From NCBI GenBank assembly GCA_013396755.1, contig VWZF01005250.1, positions 725,027 through 789,026 of the forward strand: 64,000 nucleotides of DNA. Reading direction: 5' to 3'. Made by a program: the position numbers and the translations under genes. Each line of letters opens with the position of its first letter. Within the stretch, counting starts at the first letter, position 1. This document shows positions 39,155 through 51,065 of the stretch, one piece after another. The notes beneath the pieces were generated by a model. It did no database searches. It had not been told where the DNA came from and saw only the letters and a program-made list of their open reading frames with translations. Source of the DNA: Sclerurus mexicanus. Taxonomy: Eukaryota; Chordata; Aves; Passeriformes; Furnariidae.

Positions 39155-39500
39155 TGCGCTCTGCCCGGCGGCGATAGCCGGGACCCACCGCGCTGCCGAG
39201 GGGCGAGCGGGCGCTCCCCGCTCTGCGGGCCGTGGGGAGGCGGAGCGGCAGCGCTGCCCGTGCGGGATGCTGCCCTCGCACGGCCCCCGGGTGCCTCCTG
39301 CCGACCGGCCGCTCCCGCGGGGACCGCCACTTGCGCTCCACCGACCACCCGCTGGTGGGATTCCGGCTGTGCCCTCGCTCCGGCGGGTTCTGCCCGTCCG
39401 AGCACCTGGCCCGCTAGGCGAAAGGACGAATGCCCGCAGAAACACCCTCCCGCGGGCTCAGCAGGCGGCTGTGCAGCGCCCAGCGGGGTGGTCTGCGCGG
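39155..39500. promoter_or_regulatory. Sharply bounded GC/CpG-rich island of unknown function
   Basis: Composition changes abruptly at about 39155 from AT-leaning to strongly GC-rich with dense CpG, and decays after about 39500. Because the island lacks stop codons by composition, several frames on both strands are open for 60-160 codons, none of them recognisable. I see no convincing splice donor. It may be an intergenic island, an upstream or alternative promoter for the next gene, or a distal enhancer. Confidence 0.4.
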
Positions 39501-42500
39501 AGCCCGGACCCAGGGCAGAGAACAGCTGCAGCTTGGGCAGAGTTTGCTTCCCAAGCCTGGTCATCTTCAAAGTATCTTTGCAGTAACAGAAAGGAAACAT
39601 CTCTCCTATGCAGTGTTTACTGATTCCACTCGTGCTGCAAGAGCGACCCTGTGAAAAAAAGAATACTCTTAGGACTTGATATAGCAGTCATTTTATAACA
39701 AGTATTGGAAGATACCAGTGAAAGACTGCAATTATCTCTGATGGATTTCAGAGCATGGTTCCCTTTGTTTTTCCAGAGAAGTTATTCATAACCCTGGCTC
39801 CTATGGCAAGTCCTGAGCCCACTTTAGGCCGGGCTGCTCCCTGTGGCAGTGGCCAGCCCCAGCTGCTGTGTTACCATGGGGCCATGACTGCATTCCTTAA
39901 TAATTTTGCTTTTGTGTTCTTTTGCAGAGCTGTTAAAACCAGCAGACAGTCAAGCAAGCAGAACAAGACTGGGAACGCTAAATGTGGCACGCTCAAAACC
40001 ATACAAGCAAAGCAGCAAAGTACTTGTTTACCCTCACACCCTGGGAACAGCCTACTAGCACAGGTGATGGATGATGAAGGATGGGGTGCAGGGCCTGGTG
40101 CTTGCTGGGGAGTCAGGGAAGGACCAAGGGTCCCTGGCTGGACAAACTCTCTGCCTCTTGGGTGCTGCAGAGGGTGACCTCCTTCGTTCCCCATTTCCTG
40201 CAAGGGAAGGTGGGATGCTGGGTAAGAATGTAAGAGGGGGGAAGGAACATGCTAGTGGGCATCTTCCAAAGACATATTTCATTTGCTTTGAAGATCTGTT
40301 TTCTCTTTTCTGTTAAGGCGTATGGAAATTGACTGTATTTTGGCCTGCAGTCATGTGGATGTTGGTTTTTCTGTTATGACTAAGGATTCAATACTGTGTA
40401 GCACCCTGTAATGTGGTCTGATAGGCCATCTTCAGTTTGCCACTGTAGAAAAGTTTCTTTGATTGCTTTGTGACTGGTGCAATTGGAAACATATTCCAAA
40501 CACAATGATGGGAAGAAAGGGAGGCTTATATTTCCCTTCAGTGCTCTCCATGTGATCTATCTGGATCATGTACCCATGCGGTTTCCTGTGGTTCTTTTGC
40601 ATACAGTTACCCCCTGAGCAAAGTAAAAATTTCTCTGCTTTCTTGACATAAAAGCAGCTATTCCTTCAAGGCATGGGGTTTTCCAGGTTAGTAACAGAAA
40701 TATCATTGTGTTTCTTAGAAGTAGACCTTCTGCAAGTATAGTTTATAAACAACAGTGTCATGGGACATTTTCAGAGCAGCTCAAGGTCTGTTCCACTTCC
40801 ACAGACATCATGAAATTCTGGCTGTTGACAATACCTTCTTCACCTCCAGTTGTTTTTCCAACAGAAGAGATGTCTCTTGTGGTCCTATGTCCAGCCCGTT
40901 GCAGTAAAATGCGGCATCCTACCTTAAAATTCCTAAAAACAGAAAAAGAATTCATAAGCTTCAGTCTGCAGGTGTCAACACATAAACCTGCCTGTAGAGG
41001 TGGGAGGGAAAGTTCAGTCCATTCTGTTGGTTGCATTCAGTGTTTTCAAAGAGCTGCATCAGCATTTTTCAAACCTGTACACACTTGAATTAGAACAGGA
41101 AGAAAGCATCCACAAAACTCAAGTGAATGAACTGCTGAAAAAATCTTGAAAGAGCAAAGACATCCAGCAGATGTGTGTGTCTGATCCATTCTGGCCTCTC
41201 CATATGCTACTGATACCACGTTCTAAAAATTTTTGAGCAAACATTGAGCAAAGACACGGCTGTGGTGTTCAAACCAGGTCAGATCTAGCAGGTTGGCATC
41301 CTAGGGGTCCATGTACCACACCACTGCAACGTACACTGCACTTTGAAGGCAGATTTTGTATTAGCTTTGAGAAAAACTGGAAACTATAATACAGCCATGG
41401 ATTTGCTCCTGAGAACACAAGCTTCTCCGTGGCTATAGTGACTTGTAGCTCTTTTCCAAATGATCTAGCTCTGGGAAAGAAAAATATAAGGGTCTTGCAC
41501 TGAGGTGAGCTCAGTTATTGGGAATTCTGCAGTACTTAATGGCTCTGCTAATTGAGTGGAAAGACCATCTCCCCTCTGCTTCTGCTCCTCCTGTCCTTTC
41601 TAGAAGTAAAAAGGAGGAGGTAAGGACACGGCCTACCTCCTGCATGCAGGGGAGAAGAGCATCCTGATTTGCTTGTGTCTGCCACAGCCCGGATGCCAGC
41701 AGTGTGGAGCTCACCCTGTCCTTCCCACTCTCCAAACTCAGCAGTATTTCTGAGACACATTCTGCTCACCTAGATTTAGGAAATCCACACAAGAATAAGT
41801 AACACAAAAGGAGCACAAAGGATCTGAATTTAAGGGATCTTCAGCTTCCTCCATCCCCAGTTTGTCAACTTGGGACTCCATCCCCGTTCATTACATGCTT
41901 AAAGCAGAGATCTGCTCTTCCTTCCTGTTCATGCAGCTCTGGGAAAATTGGTTGTACTTTGTTCAGAGAGGAATAAACAGCAACCACTGTCATGGTCAGC
42001 TCATTTCTACCATCATCACTGATCTTGATCTGTCAACTGCTTTTGCTGCTTATTTGTTGGCAAAGACACTCAAACCAAAGGTCTTTTGGGAGATGCAAAG
42101 ACAATAGAAGGAAACATTTGCCTCATGTCTGATGTTACCGCAAAGAGCTGGCCAGTGCACATAAAAATATTGGACTTATGATAGAAAATTTAATGGGAAA
42201 ATTTCAGGCATAGGACCTGTGCCTCTCAGGGCTTATTTGCTCCCTGACATATGCTCCAACTCTGGCTGAAATTAGCCTTTTTCAGCACAGTCCTACTCCT
42301 ACAGCTGAAAGGCTTTGAGGCTCAGCTGGGCCAGGGTACGAGTCACAGCACTGTCTCTAGTCATTCCCTGTTTTCTATTTCCAATCCCATCGTGTCATCC
42401 AGACTTCCAAAAATAGGCAGTTGTTCCCATTTGAGTAGTCCTGATGTGGAGCACAATTTAAACCCAAGACACTGACCATCCAATCCTTCCTGGAGTTCTT

Positions 42501-44249
42501 CCTTAGGTGCATTTTGGCTCTTCCTTCTTACTGCAGAAATACCCTGGTTCAGACACAAGCTACAACTGTTCTGTGCAGCTGCTGCTTGTTATCAAAAGAG
42601 TTCCTGTCTATGTGTGAAATGAAACTTAGTTATAAAGGAAGAGAAAAATCCACTGGATTCCCTGGGGTTGGGCGTGAGGCTGTGGGACTGTCTTAAACCC
42701 CAGGAGATTAATTTCTGACTCGGCAAACAAGCTCTGGGTGGAAAATATTGCCTGCTGGAGCCAGCTACTCCCACCACAACTAATGTGTAGAAGCTCAGTG
42801 TATGTGAAGGTTGCATCTCTGGGAAGTATTGTGATGGACCACTGTCAGTACAGGAAACCTACAAAATGTGGCATGGTCACTGGGCATAAATTGGAGAAGT
42901 CAGGCTGTTTTCAGTGGATTTATTGTAGATTTAGTAACATTTAATTGTTATTTTGCATAGCTTTACTGATTAGTTATCCAAGCAAAGGGGCTTGCAATGG
43001 AAGCAACTGCAGATCAGGAGGAAAATGGATATGAGTACCAGCAGAGCTCATGCCACAGCAGTGCCAAGCATGGGTTTATGTAATTTGAAAGTGTCAGTAC
43101 TTGTCTTTTGCTCTCTGTTGCACTAAATTGAATGTTTTGCAGTGAACTCATGCAGAAAATATATATGTGGCTGTTTTTGAAGTGGAAAGATAAAAGAACT
43201 TGTTGATAGCACCATGATAAAGGCACAAACACACTAGAAAGGGTGGGCAAGAAGTGTTTAAAGACAGGTTCAACAACAGGTATTTAGATGGGATGAAGAA
43301 ATTCTCCAATAAGCAGAGGTAAGTCAAGCTGTTCTATATAGAGAAAACCAAAAATTTTTAAAAAAAGAAAAAAAGGTGGTGGTGGGTTGTTGAGGGTAAC
43401 AGCACAGAGACAGGGGTTTTTTTTTCCTGAGGTTTGGAGCTAAAGGAGATGAATCTGATACAGGAAAAACCGGGAATATAGAGCTGCCAGTCACCTCCAG
43501 GTCAGTATTGCTGCAAAATGGCATTTGGAAAATAGATAGATACAAGAAGCTTTCTCAGATACTGGGGATCAGGACAGAGATGGTCACAAAGCTAACTTCA
43601 AATGTATCCAGGATGCTGTTAAAATGGACAGGCTACCGAGCTGGAAATTTGGAGTCCAAATATATGGACAACAGGACAACACAGTGTACAAAAAGCACCC
43701 AAAAGAACACTGCAAACAAGCTTAAAAAAGACTTAGTAATGTACTGATCTTGGGGTCCAGAGGTGTCACTATAACTAAGCATTGCCTCAGATTTCTGAAC
43801 TTGAGAACACACATGCAAATTACTGCAGGCTGTATTAACAAGCACGTGTTGGCCTGAGACTATAGAAATGTATAACACATGCCAAGCTAGCAGCCAAATG
43901 CGGGCTCAAGAGTCACAGAGCGTAGGGGAAGACTCCATTTAGCTATGAGACCTTCTTGTTGTTAAAAGATGAGCAAAACTGGGAAGCACAAGAAAACTGT
44001 TAACATTTTGCTGAGTTCTCAGATCTGAGTCTGTTAAATTAATGTTTGAAGTAAAATAACACGATTTTATAATATGTTTCCAACTAGTCATTTGACAGCT
44101 TTCCACAGATGGTCTGAAGTATGTATGAAAATATAATACAAGTGGAAAATTCCTTGCCTTTATAGCATCTTCATGTGCTCTCTCATGTGCACACCTTCTG
44201 CATGCCCTTGCAGTAACAGTTTTAGATGTTATGATTTTGTGACCACTGG
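39501..44249. other. Non-coding sequence, nothing recognised
   Basis: Unique sequence of mixed composition. Open frames are short and resemble no known protein. I see no transposon end, RNA gene or splice-site cluster that would support an exon. Confidence 0.4.
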
Positions 44250-45760
44250 TGATTTCGTGGTGGTGAGACAAGACTGAAGAAGTGGAAGCAGAAGAAACAG
44301 AGCAAGAAAGAGTAATGTTCCCAATAGGAAAACAGAGTGTGGAAATGCAAGGGACTTGCAAGGAAAAGCAGAGGGGTCTATGAAGGCAATCTTAGCAGCA
44401 CTCAGTTTATCTAGGAAAGGATAAGGGTCAGCTGAGATGCAAGCTGGAGAGACACCCATCAGGAGTAGGGACCAGCACAGCTGTAGATGTTAGCTGAAGC
44501 TGTTTAGGCAGATAAGATGGTCTCCAGAAGGTCCTCTAGGGGACGTTTGTGTCCTTCACATGGGAGGAAGGAATGGACAGGGGTTCTGGCGACTCCCCTG
44601 TGGAGAGGGCAGGGCACAGATGGTAGCAAGAAAGGATGAATAGTGTGCCTGAGGTGGGGATAGAGGAAGGGCACCAGGGTCCTGGTCCAGGAGTCTGTGT
44701 GGAAAGAAAGAAGGCAGCAGAGAGGAAAAACAATTCTGCCAGGCAGGAAGGAATATGACTCCAAAGGGAATTTACAGTTAATGGCATCAGAAGCAGCAAA
44801 ACAGCCAGGAGAATGGGGATGGAGAAGTGAGAGGCTGTGAAACTTAATGGTGCAAGCACTGGAATAAAGGTATAGACCAGGTTTGTTAGGCTGAGGGTGG
44901 AGTTAACTGTGGTGCTGTCTGGAATCTTCCATTCAGAGGACAAGGAAGAAGGGTGGGCAAAGGTGGGGTTTGAGGACAAGGATTGACTATAATGTGCTTA
45001 CCTCAGAGGGCTTGATGAAGGGGCCTGAATGAAAGTGAAGATTTGGAGAGGTAAAGGATTGAGTAAGGCTAACGGAACTAGCTATTAGGAGGTAGGAGGA
45101 GATGCAGTTTCAGGGGTATTTGGATAGATAAGAGCAGAGAATGGGAAATGCTGTTGGTGGTATAAGAGCCAGGGAGAGTGCAGGAGAGGGGAAAGACTGC
45201 CTCAGACACAGGAGAAGCTGGCAGGGCCCTGCACAGGGGTAGAAGAAAGAGAAGAACTGTGTGAAGTAGCCTGAGGTGAAGGGTAGAGGGTCCAAAAGAA
45301 AGGAAACTGAAGGAGGACTGGGAGAGAGGATGGAGCAAGAGGCACTATGGAAGAGCACAGAAGATATGAGTAACTATGAAGATGAAGGAAAGATATGAGT
45401 AACTATGAAGTGCAACAAAGCTTTGTGTGGCTGAGGAGTGCAAGAGAAAAGTGAATGGGAGTCAGAGAGCAGAGATAGTCTGAAGGTGGAAAGGATGGAG
45501 AGATGGAATTATTCCAAGGTGGGAGGGAAGGGGAGAGACAAATGAATAGGCAAATTATAACTAATGCAATAATTAGCCGCTACAGCAGTGATTTGATTGT
45601 CACCCAAAAAGAAGAGGCCGAGGCAGGGAGTTCGTGAGCAAGGGGGTGGTATGATCAGGCTGGCAGAGGAGCAGAGGTGGGCTGAGCCCAGTGGGGTGCA
45701 GAGGCAGCATGGCAGGGAGCAGCAGGAGCAGATGCTAGGGCTGAAGTTCCTATGGCAACA
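44250..45760. repeat. Long purine-rich (G+A) tract
   Basis: For about 1.5 kb the + strand is dominated by A and G, for example GAAGAAGTGGAAGCAGAAGA near 44275 and repeated AGGA, GGAGA and GAAAG words throughout. The complementary strand therefore lacks stop codons and shows several overlapping minus-strand frames of 80-150 codons rich in Ser, Leu and Pro. I regard these as composition artefacts. Confidence 0.65.
45361..45410. repeat. Tandem duplication, 29-bp period
   Basis: The 21-mer AAGATATGAGTAACTATGAAG is present at 45361-45381 and again, identical, at 45390-45410. A purine-rich 8-bp spacer, ATGAAGGA, lies between the copies. This is a recent local duplication within the purine-rich tract. 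Confidence 0.9.
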
Positions 45761-46559
45761 TACGAAGGTAAATGAACAAGTGTGGCAACGTGGCAGCATG
45801 AGCAGGGGACAGCTTGGTGCATTTCCACTTCATGCTCCTCGAGGTGAAAGCGGAGCCATGCACCATCCCTGGGTACCAACGCAGCAGGGCTCAGCCTCTG
45901 CAGAAACCAGCACAAGTTGCTGCCGTGTTTTGAGGCCAGGCCCCCTCTCTGCTGAGAAATGGGTGTCTTGTGCTCTCTTTCCTTGATCCTAGGCATCTTA
46001 GCCCCAGCACAGCAAGAGCTGCTGAGCATCATGCCAGCAGCAAGGTGCGTGTGTGTTGTGTGATGAGGGGCAGCTCTGCAGCACGTGGCCTCTGCAGGGG
46101 GCAATGGGGGAGCGAGCATCCCTCTCTCCCACCCTTCATGCCCCTGCGCCACACGGCTGGTGGCTTAAATCTCCCATGTCCTGGCTCGGCACCATATGCA
46201 GTGTGTAGATGCCCTCCAACGGGGCTGCCATAGCGTGAAGCCAGTCTGCCTGTAGCAGGCAGAAAAAGCACAGGGTTTTCACAGGCTGGGGCCTTATTCT
46301 TCACTCATTAATTTTCGGCAGAGTTTTACCTTCCTCTCCTGTAATATCTCCTGTAATTATTCAGTGCTTTGGGTCTGCAGCTACTCTGCAGCATTATACT
46401 CGTGTCCTACAGTAAATAGCTGGAGACAGAGCACAGGAGCACAAAGGCCAATTCTTCTGTGCAAAGAAGCCATCTCCTAATGCATTGGCACCCCCGACCG
46501 AGAGAGCATCCCTGCAGGGTGTTGAGCAAGGATGCTGCTCCTTTTCCCTTTAAGAGGAG

Positions 46560-46837
46560 ACAGCTGGCAGGAGGAGGCTGACCCTGCCAGGCCATGCTCT
46601 CCGGGCTGCTCCCACCCGCGGAGCCCCGTCTCCCCAGGAGATCCATCCACCTCCCGCAGCAGCGGCCCCGCTTCCCGCGGGCTTCCAGCCGCAGCTGGCA
46701 GCGCAGCTGCATCCGACAGCAGAGGGAGCTCCGGGAAAGCAAGAGCGGCAGGCGAAGCCCGAGCAGAGCAGTCCCGGGAAGGAGAGAGGCGGGCAGGGAC
46801 GGGGCAGAGGTAACTGCAGGCGGCTCTGCTGCACCAG
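46560..46837 (+). promoter_or_regulatory. GC-rich patch ending in a strong splice donor: candidate first exon
   Basis: GC-rich sequence with several CpGs ends in TGCACCAG followed by GTAAGGAG, so a + strand exon could end at 46837. A weaker donor, GCAGAG followed by GTAACT, lies at about 46810. No coding sequence is recognisable. The patch could be an upstream alternative first exon of the next + strand gene (LRRC8D by synteny) or the start of a long non-coding RNA. A minus-strand frame of 247 codons overlaps it but resembles nothing known. Confidence 0.3.
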
Positions 46838-47932
46838 GTAAGGAGCTTTGAACAGCATAAAGGGATGAGAGGGAGGGGTTGAGAAGCAGCCACCATGGAA
46901 ACGAAATGCCAGAACTGTAGGTATAAAAAGACAAGAAAGAGACACGCAAAAGAAGTGTCTGGGTACTCTTTCTCTTGTAAGATTTAAGAGTTAGGCTAAG
47001 GTCAGGGTATCTGGTGCTAAATAGCTGTAAGGAGGAGGACGGTTTCTTAGTTACTTGGAAAGTGTTTTCTGTGTATTTAAATGCTGAAAAGGTCTGGTTG
47101 CCTTTTTTTTTTTTTTGAGGAGAATGCCTCCTGTTGAACACTACTCTCAAGTCAAACTAATTTCAGAAAGTTTCAGCAACATTTTGAGAAACTCTAGTGA
47201 CACGAATTCACACCAGCATCAAAGTAAAGCAGTGAATATGCTGTTGTGGCAGTGTAAATGCACCCATTGGAAGTTGATGGCCATTTCTGCCACACTGGGG
47301 ATGACAGCAATACCAACCAGCCACATCACAGCCCCTACAAAGCCAGAGTGGGGATATGACTCTCTACCCACAGAGATCTGAGCAAGAAAATAAATATTCT
47401 GGTCTTCCCATCCCTTGTTCCCTGTGGTCCTGGGTGCAGCACAAGAGAAGGCATGATTCATTCTACAGTCTCTGGGCAACCCAGGGGAAAACCGCCTGCT
47501 AATTTCAGTTTTTGATGTCAGAACATATAATTAACCTGACAAAGCAAAACGTTATTTTAGGTTAAGGCGTGATCAGACCTTCCTTCTCCCTCTACCTATT
47601 TCCAAATGGTGATAAAAAAGTGTTGAAGGTGTTTGAGGCTGAGGGAGGTATATATTTTGTGGTGGCTATACTGTGTTGGCAGTGAATTCAGTGTTCTGTA
47701 ATACATAAAAATGTTACCAGTGCTTTCTCCAATTAATTCACATTCAAGGTAAACACAGAGAAGCAGAATGATTTGGACATCACTGTAACTTTCTTCTCTA
47801 TCACTGCACATGTGTGCAGTACTCCTCCCTTGTATAAGTCTTTGGAACAGGAGATGAAGCAGGTTTTAAATTAGTGTGCTGACTGCCATCGTGGCTGTGG
47901 ATAGGAATCACAGGAACATTTGGAATCTTTAA

Positions 47933-47980
47933 AGTGTGTAATGTTAGAGTGGATAGTGTGATGTTAGACCAACAGTGGAT
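47933..47980. repeat. Imperfect 22-26 bp tandem duplication
   Basis: AGTGTGTAATGTTAGA followed by GTGGAT (47933-47954) is repeated as AGTGTGATGTTAGACCAACA and GTGGAT (47955-47980). The copies differ by small indels. Confidence 0.6.
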
Positions 47981-48524
47981 ATTTAATTGTAGAAGCTTTA
48001 GTGACTGGAATACTTTGGTTTACTGTTGTTGTATTTGAAAAAGTATTGAGAAGAGGATTTCAGAGGTGAAGTTATATCATGTTGTTGCTATGTTTTCCCT
48101 TGGGTAGAATTTCTAGAATGGAGCGATTGATTTTGTTTGATCTATACTATGAACACATAACTAGCTGAATGTGCTGCAGTTAAAGTGAAAAGATTAATAT
48201 AGCTGTTTCAAGCAAAATCAACTTCTTTTAGTGCTGTGTTGGTAAGCCTAGGTTTTGTAGGCTCCCTGGCTCAAAAAACCCAGCCCTTTTTCAGTTCTTG
48301 AGATAGGAAAAGAGCTTTGAGTCCCTCTGGGTCCCTGATTGAGGAGCTCCATTTTAAAATAAGAGTTTTATGCTCTCCTCGTACAGAGTGACTGGTGGTT
48401 TCTTTGTTCCATGGTAAATAGGAAGGCAGAGAGAAGCAGCAGCATGCAAGAAATAAATGATATATTATTCTGCTATCCCTTTTTTTCTGCTGTTTTTGCC
48501 TGGTGTTCCTGAACTTTTGGTTGG

Positions 48525-48595
48525 GTTTTGTTTTCCTCGGTGGTTGTTGTTTTGGTGGGGTTTTTTTTGTTTGTTTGTTGTTTTTATTTTTAATG
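48525..48595 (+). repeat. T/G-rich low-complexity tract
   Basis: Runs of T mixed with GG and GTTT units, including GTTTGTTTGTTG, are followed by TTTTTATTTTTAAT. The tract resembles the T/G-rich tract at 10.42 kb in style. Confidence 0.6.
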
Positions 48596-50662
48596 ATCTA
48601 GCTGGGTGAGTCCTTAATCTTCAGCCATTTGAATGATTGGAGATCAGTCAGTTGCAGGCTCTGAGCACCTTGGTCCCACATATGTTCTTTCTTTTTCTTC
48701 CTGCTGCTCAGAAAGCTTTGTCCAGCTGTGCACCTCATTACACCCTTGTGGCTAGGCTATTTTAAGAAAACTTCTAAAGGAGTAACAAAATCATCAAGCT
48801 CTAACTATTGTACCTGTGTGATTAAGAAAGTAAAGGTTAAGTGCTAGCACAGGTATAGCTCAGGACTCTGCAGATAACTGGCTTGCCATTTCTTTAAAGA
48901 CCACCATTGCCCAAGATGCAGGTAGGGCACTTAGGTTTTCTGTCATGCCATTTGTACGTGGAGCCACAGCCATTTCACTGAGAAAGCCACTCGAGATCGG
49001 AGGGGGAAAGAGGGGCTTTCAGGCATGATTTGAAGAAAGAAACAGACTGATCTGTCCCAGAGGGAGGCAGGGAAATTATTCCAGTGAGCAGGGCTGGACA
49101 ATCTGTGACAGCTGCAAGCTTCTTTTGGTCTTACCCTGCTAATTATGACGGGTTCTTAATTTTTATTTATTTAGTCTTCATGTTCAGCATTTAGTGTTTG
49201 TGGAAACCATGGTGAGCAGAAGAGGTAAAGATCACAGAAGTAGTAAAGCACAAAATTAAGAAAATAGGAAGAGCTAAGTAGATTAAGTGGACTAACACAG
49301 ACTAAAGGCCCTCCCAGCCCACTGGTTCTAAAGATCTGAAGCTACTCAACACCTCAGTGGTGGTTCCTACCTGGCACACTGCTGACCTGGGATATGAGTA
49401 TGAAGGTGCTGTGTTAGCAGGCACTATGTTTGACTGACACGGGCTCTGTCTTGGGTTGACCAAGCAATGCACCATCTTATCCCTGCTCAGGCAAGCTGCA
49501 GGGGCGAAGGGCAGGTTTGTCTGCAGCACAACTTCCTGCCTTCCTGACTTGCCTCCCTTCCATCTCAAAAGATGCTGTGTGTTTTGTGACTTTATAGTCC
49601 TTTATGGATAAGTACAGAATGAAACAGATTGGCCATCTGTTAGTATACCCACTGGATGAAATGTGAGAACTCATGAAAACTAGGTCTTCTGCCATGATCA
49701 GAAGCAGTCAGCATGACTGCCATCACTTGAAAAACTTTGCTGACCTGCAGTGGGGTAACACACTGTTTACAACACACACCGTCATGGCTTCTGCTCTTGT
49801 TTCAAAATACAAAGGTACTTGCTAAGAATAAGGTCTCATCTCCCAACTCTCTGTTCCATGTCTAGACAGCCTCATTGCACATTGGTGACTGAATTTGTAT
49901 TATCACAAATGAAACAGAAGAACTTGTGAGCACATTGTGGAGTTCTGGATGTAATTAGGCTGTTATCTAAAACAGTCATTCTGATGTTGTAAGATATAGA
50001 GACCCCTTCTTTTTTCAGCACAAAGACAAGGTAAGGAGTGACTTTTTTTCCAGCCAGGAAGTTCAGAAGCTGGGAGAGTCCCAGCTCTGGAGCAGAACAG
50101 GCTGGCTTGCAAGGCCTCCAAAGGTCACTGTGCTTTTAACACAGAGACTGCTGTGCCAGATGTTTGAAAACAAGCATAATAGTGAAGTGTCTTCAGAAAA
50201 AGTGATAACAGAGCATGGTAGGGACAAAGTTTTGCAATGCTTTTTATAGTGGAAAACCATGCTTTTTTGCTTTTCTTCAGTATCTTTGGGATTATTAGTA
50301 AAACTACAGTTAAAGGAGGATTGTCTGACATATCTGTTAGAGTTTCTGAGAGCTTGGACATTATGTCCTGGTGATAGAGCAGACTGAGCTGCAGCAGTCT
50401 TTCAGTGCAGGATCACAGCCCTCAGGTGACAGGCTTTCCTCTTCTCTCTGGAAGAGGAGAGCCCCTGAGCCCCTCACCCCACGGATGACTCTCCATGCAG
50501 CAGGCTCTCCACAGCCAGCTGTGGACACACACAAAGCAGGCCCTTGCCAACATCATCTGACTGTCGGGCAATGAAAATGCTGCCAACACATTGCCTAATT
50601 TTGCCTGGGAAGTCAGCCTCACTGCCACTGTGTTAGGGCCCATGGCGCAGAGGGGCCACCGA

Positions 50663-50678
50663 TGGGTGGGTGGGTGGG
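50663..50678 (+). repeat. (TGGG)4 microsatellite, canonical G-quadruplex motif
   Basis: Four GGG runs separated by single T (50664-50666, 50668-50670, 50672-50674, 50676-50678) form the one-base-loop pattern known to fold into very stable parallel quadruplexes. Confidence 0.85.
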
Positions 50679-51000
50679 TGGCAAGTGGCAGATTGGGGCT
50701 GAGAAGTCTGACTGCATCCCCAGCCCCATCTCCCTGTCCCTGTGTCCTGGATGAACACCACAGACTGAACTGTTCAGCACTTAGAAACCCTTTTCTTGAG
50801 AACAGGTGGCCAGTAGCCAAGTGAAATGACTCATGAATCCTCCTTCTTATTTAAACTGGAGTCTTCCCCTTCAAGCTTTGCCCATTCCATGAAGCCAAAT
50901 TGCCCTGTTTCTGGAGAGGGAAAAGCCAGTTCTCTGCCTGTCTCTCTCTTCTAGGTAGCCATCTGCACTTCTTCCCAAGTAGCTACCTCGTCTACTTCTT

Positions 51001-51065
51001 AATCATAGCATCATACAATAGTTTGGGTTGGAAGGGACCTTTAAAGGTCATCTTGTTCAATCTAC
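51001..51065 (-). mobile_element. CR1 LINE terminal fragment (reverse orientation)
   Basis: AATCATAGCATCATACAATA, then GTTTGGGTTGGAAGGGACCT and TTAAAGGTCATCTTGTTCAA, is the reverse complement of the CR1 3' terminus. The similarity fades after about 65 bases. The few mismatches suggest an older, truncated copy. Confidence 0.85.

Noticed and set aside
39178..39417. Frame in the GC island ending with HLRSTDHPLVGFRLC, which superficially recalls the C-terminal LRS...GFRL pattern of FGE-sulfatase domain proteins
   Set aside because: The match is a handful of residues in a CpG island, the frame has no ATG start or splice sites, and the rest is Arg/Pro/Gly-rich composition. Chance is the simplest explanation.
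43508..43747. 79-codon Lys/Thr-rich + strand frame
   Set aside because: Short, unrecognisable and in AT-rich DNA with no splice or promoter context.
44504..45358. Overlapping minus-strand frames of 80-147 codons rich in Ser, Leu and Pro
   Set aside because: They follow from the purine-rich + strand, which lacks the TTA, CTA and TCA words that would be stops on the other strand.
46407..47150. 247-codon minus-strand open frame, the longest after LRRC8C
   Set aside because: No recognisable domain. It runs through a poly-T stretch (encoding a lysine run) and the GC patch, and has no supporting splice or conservation evidence.
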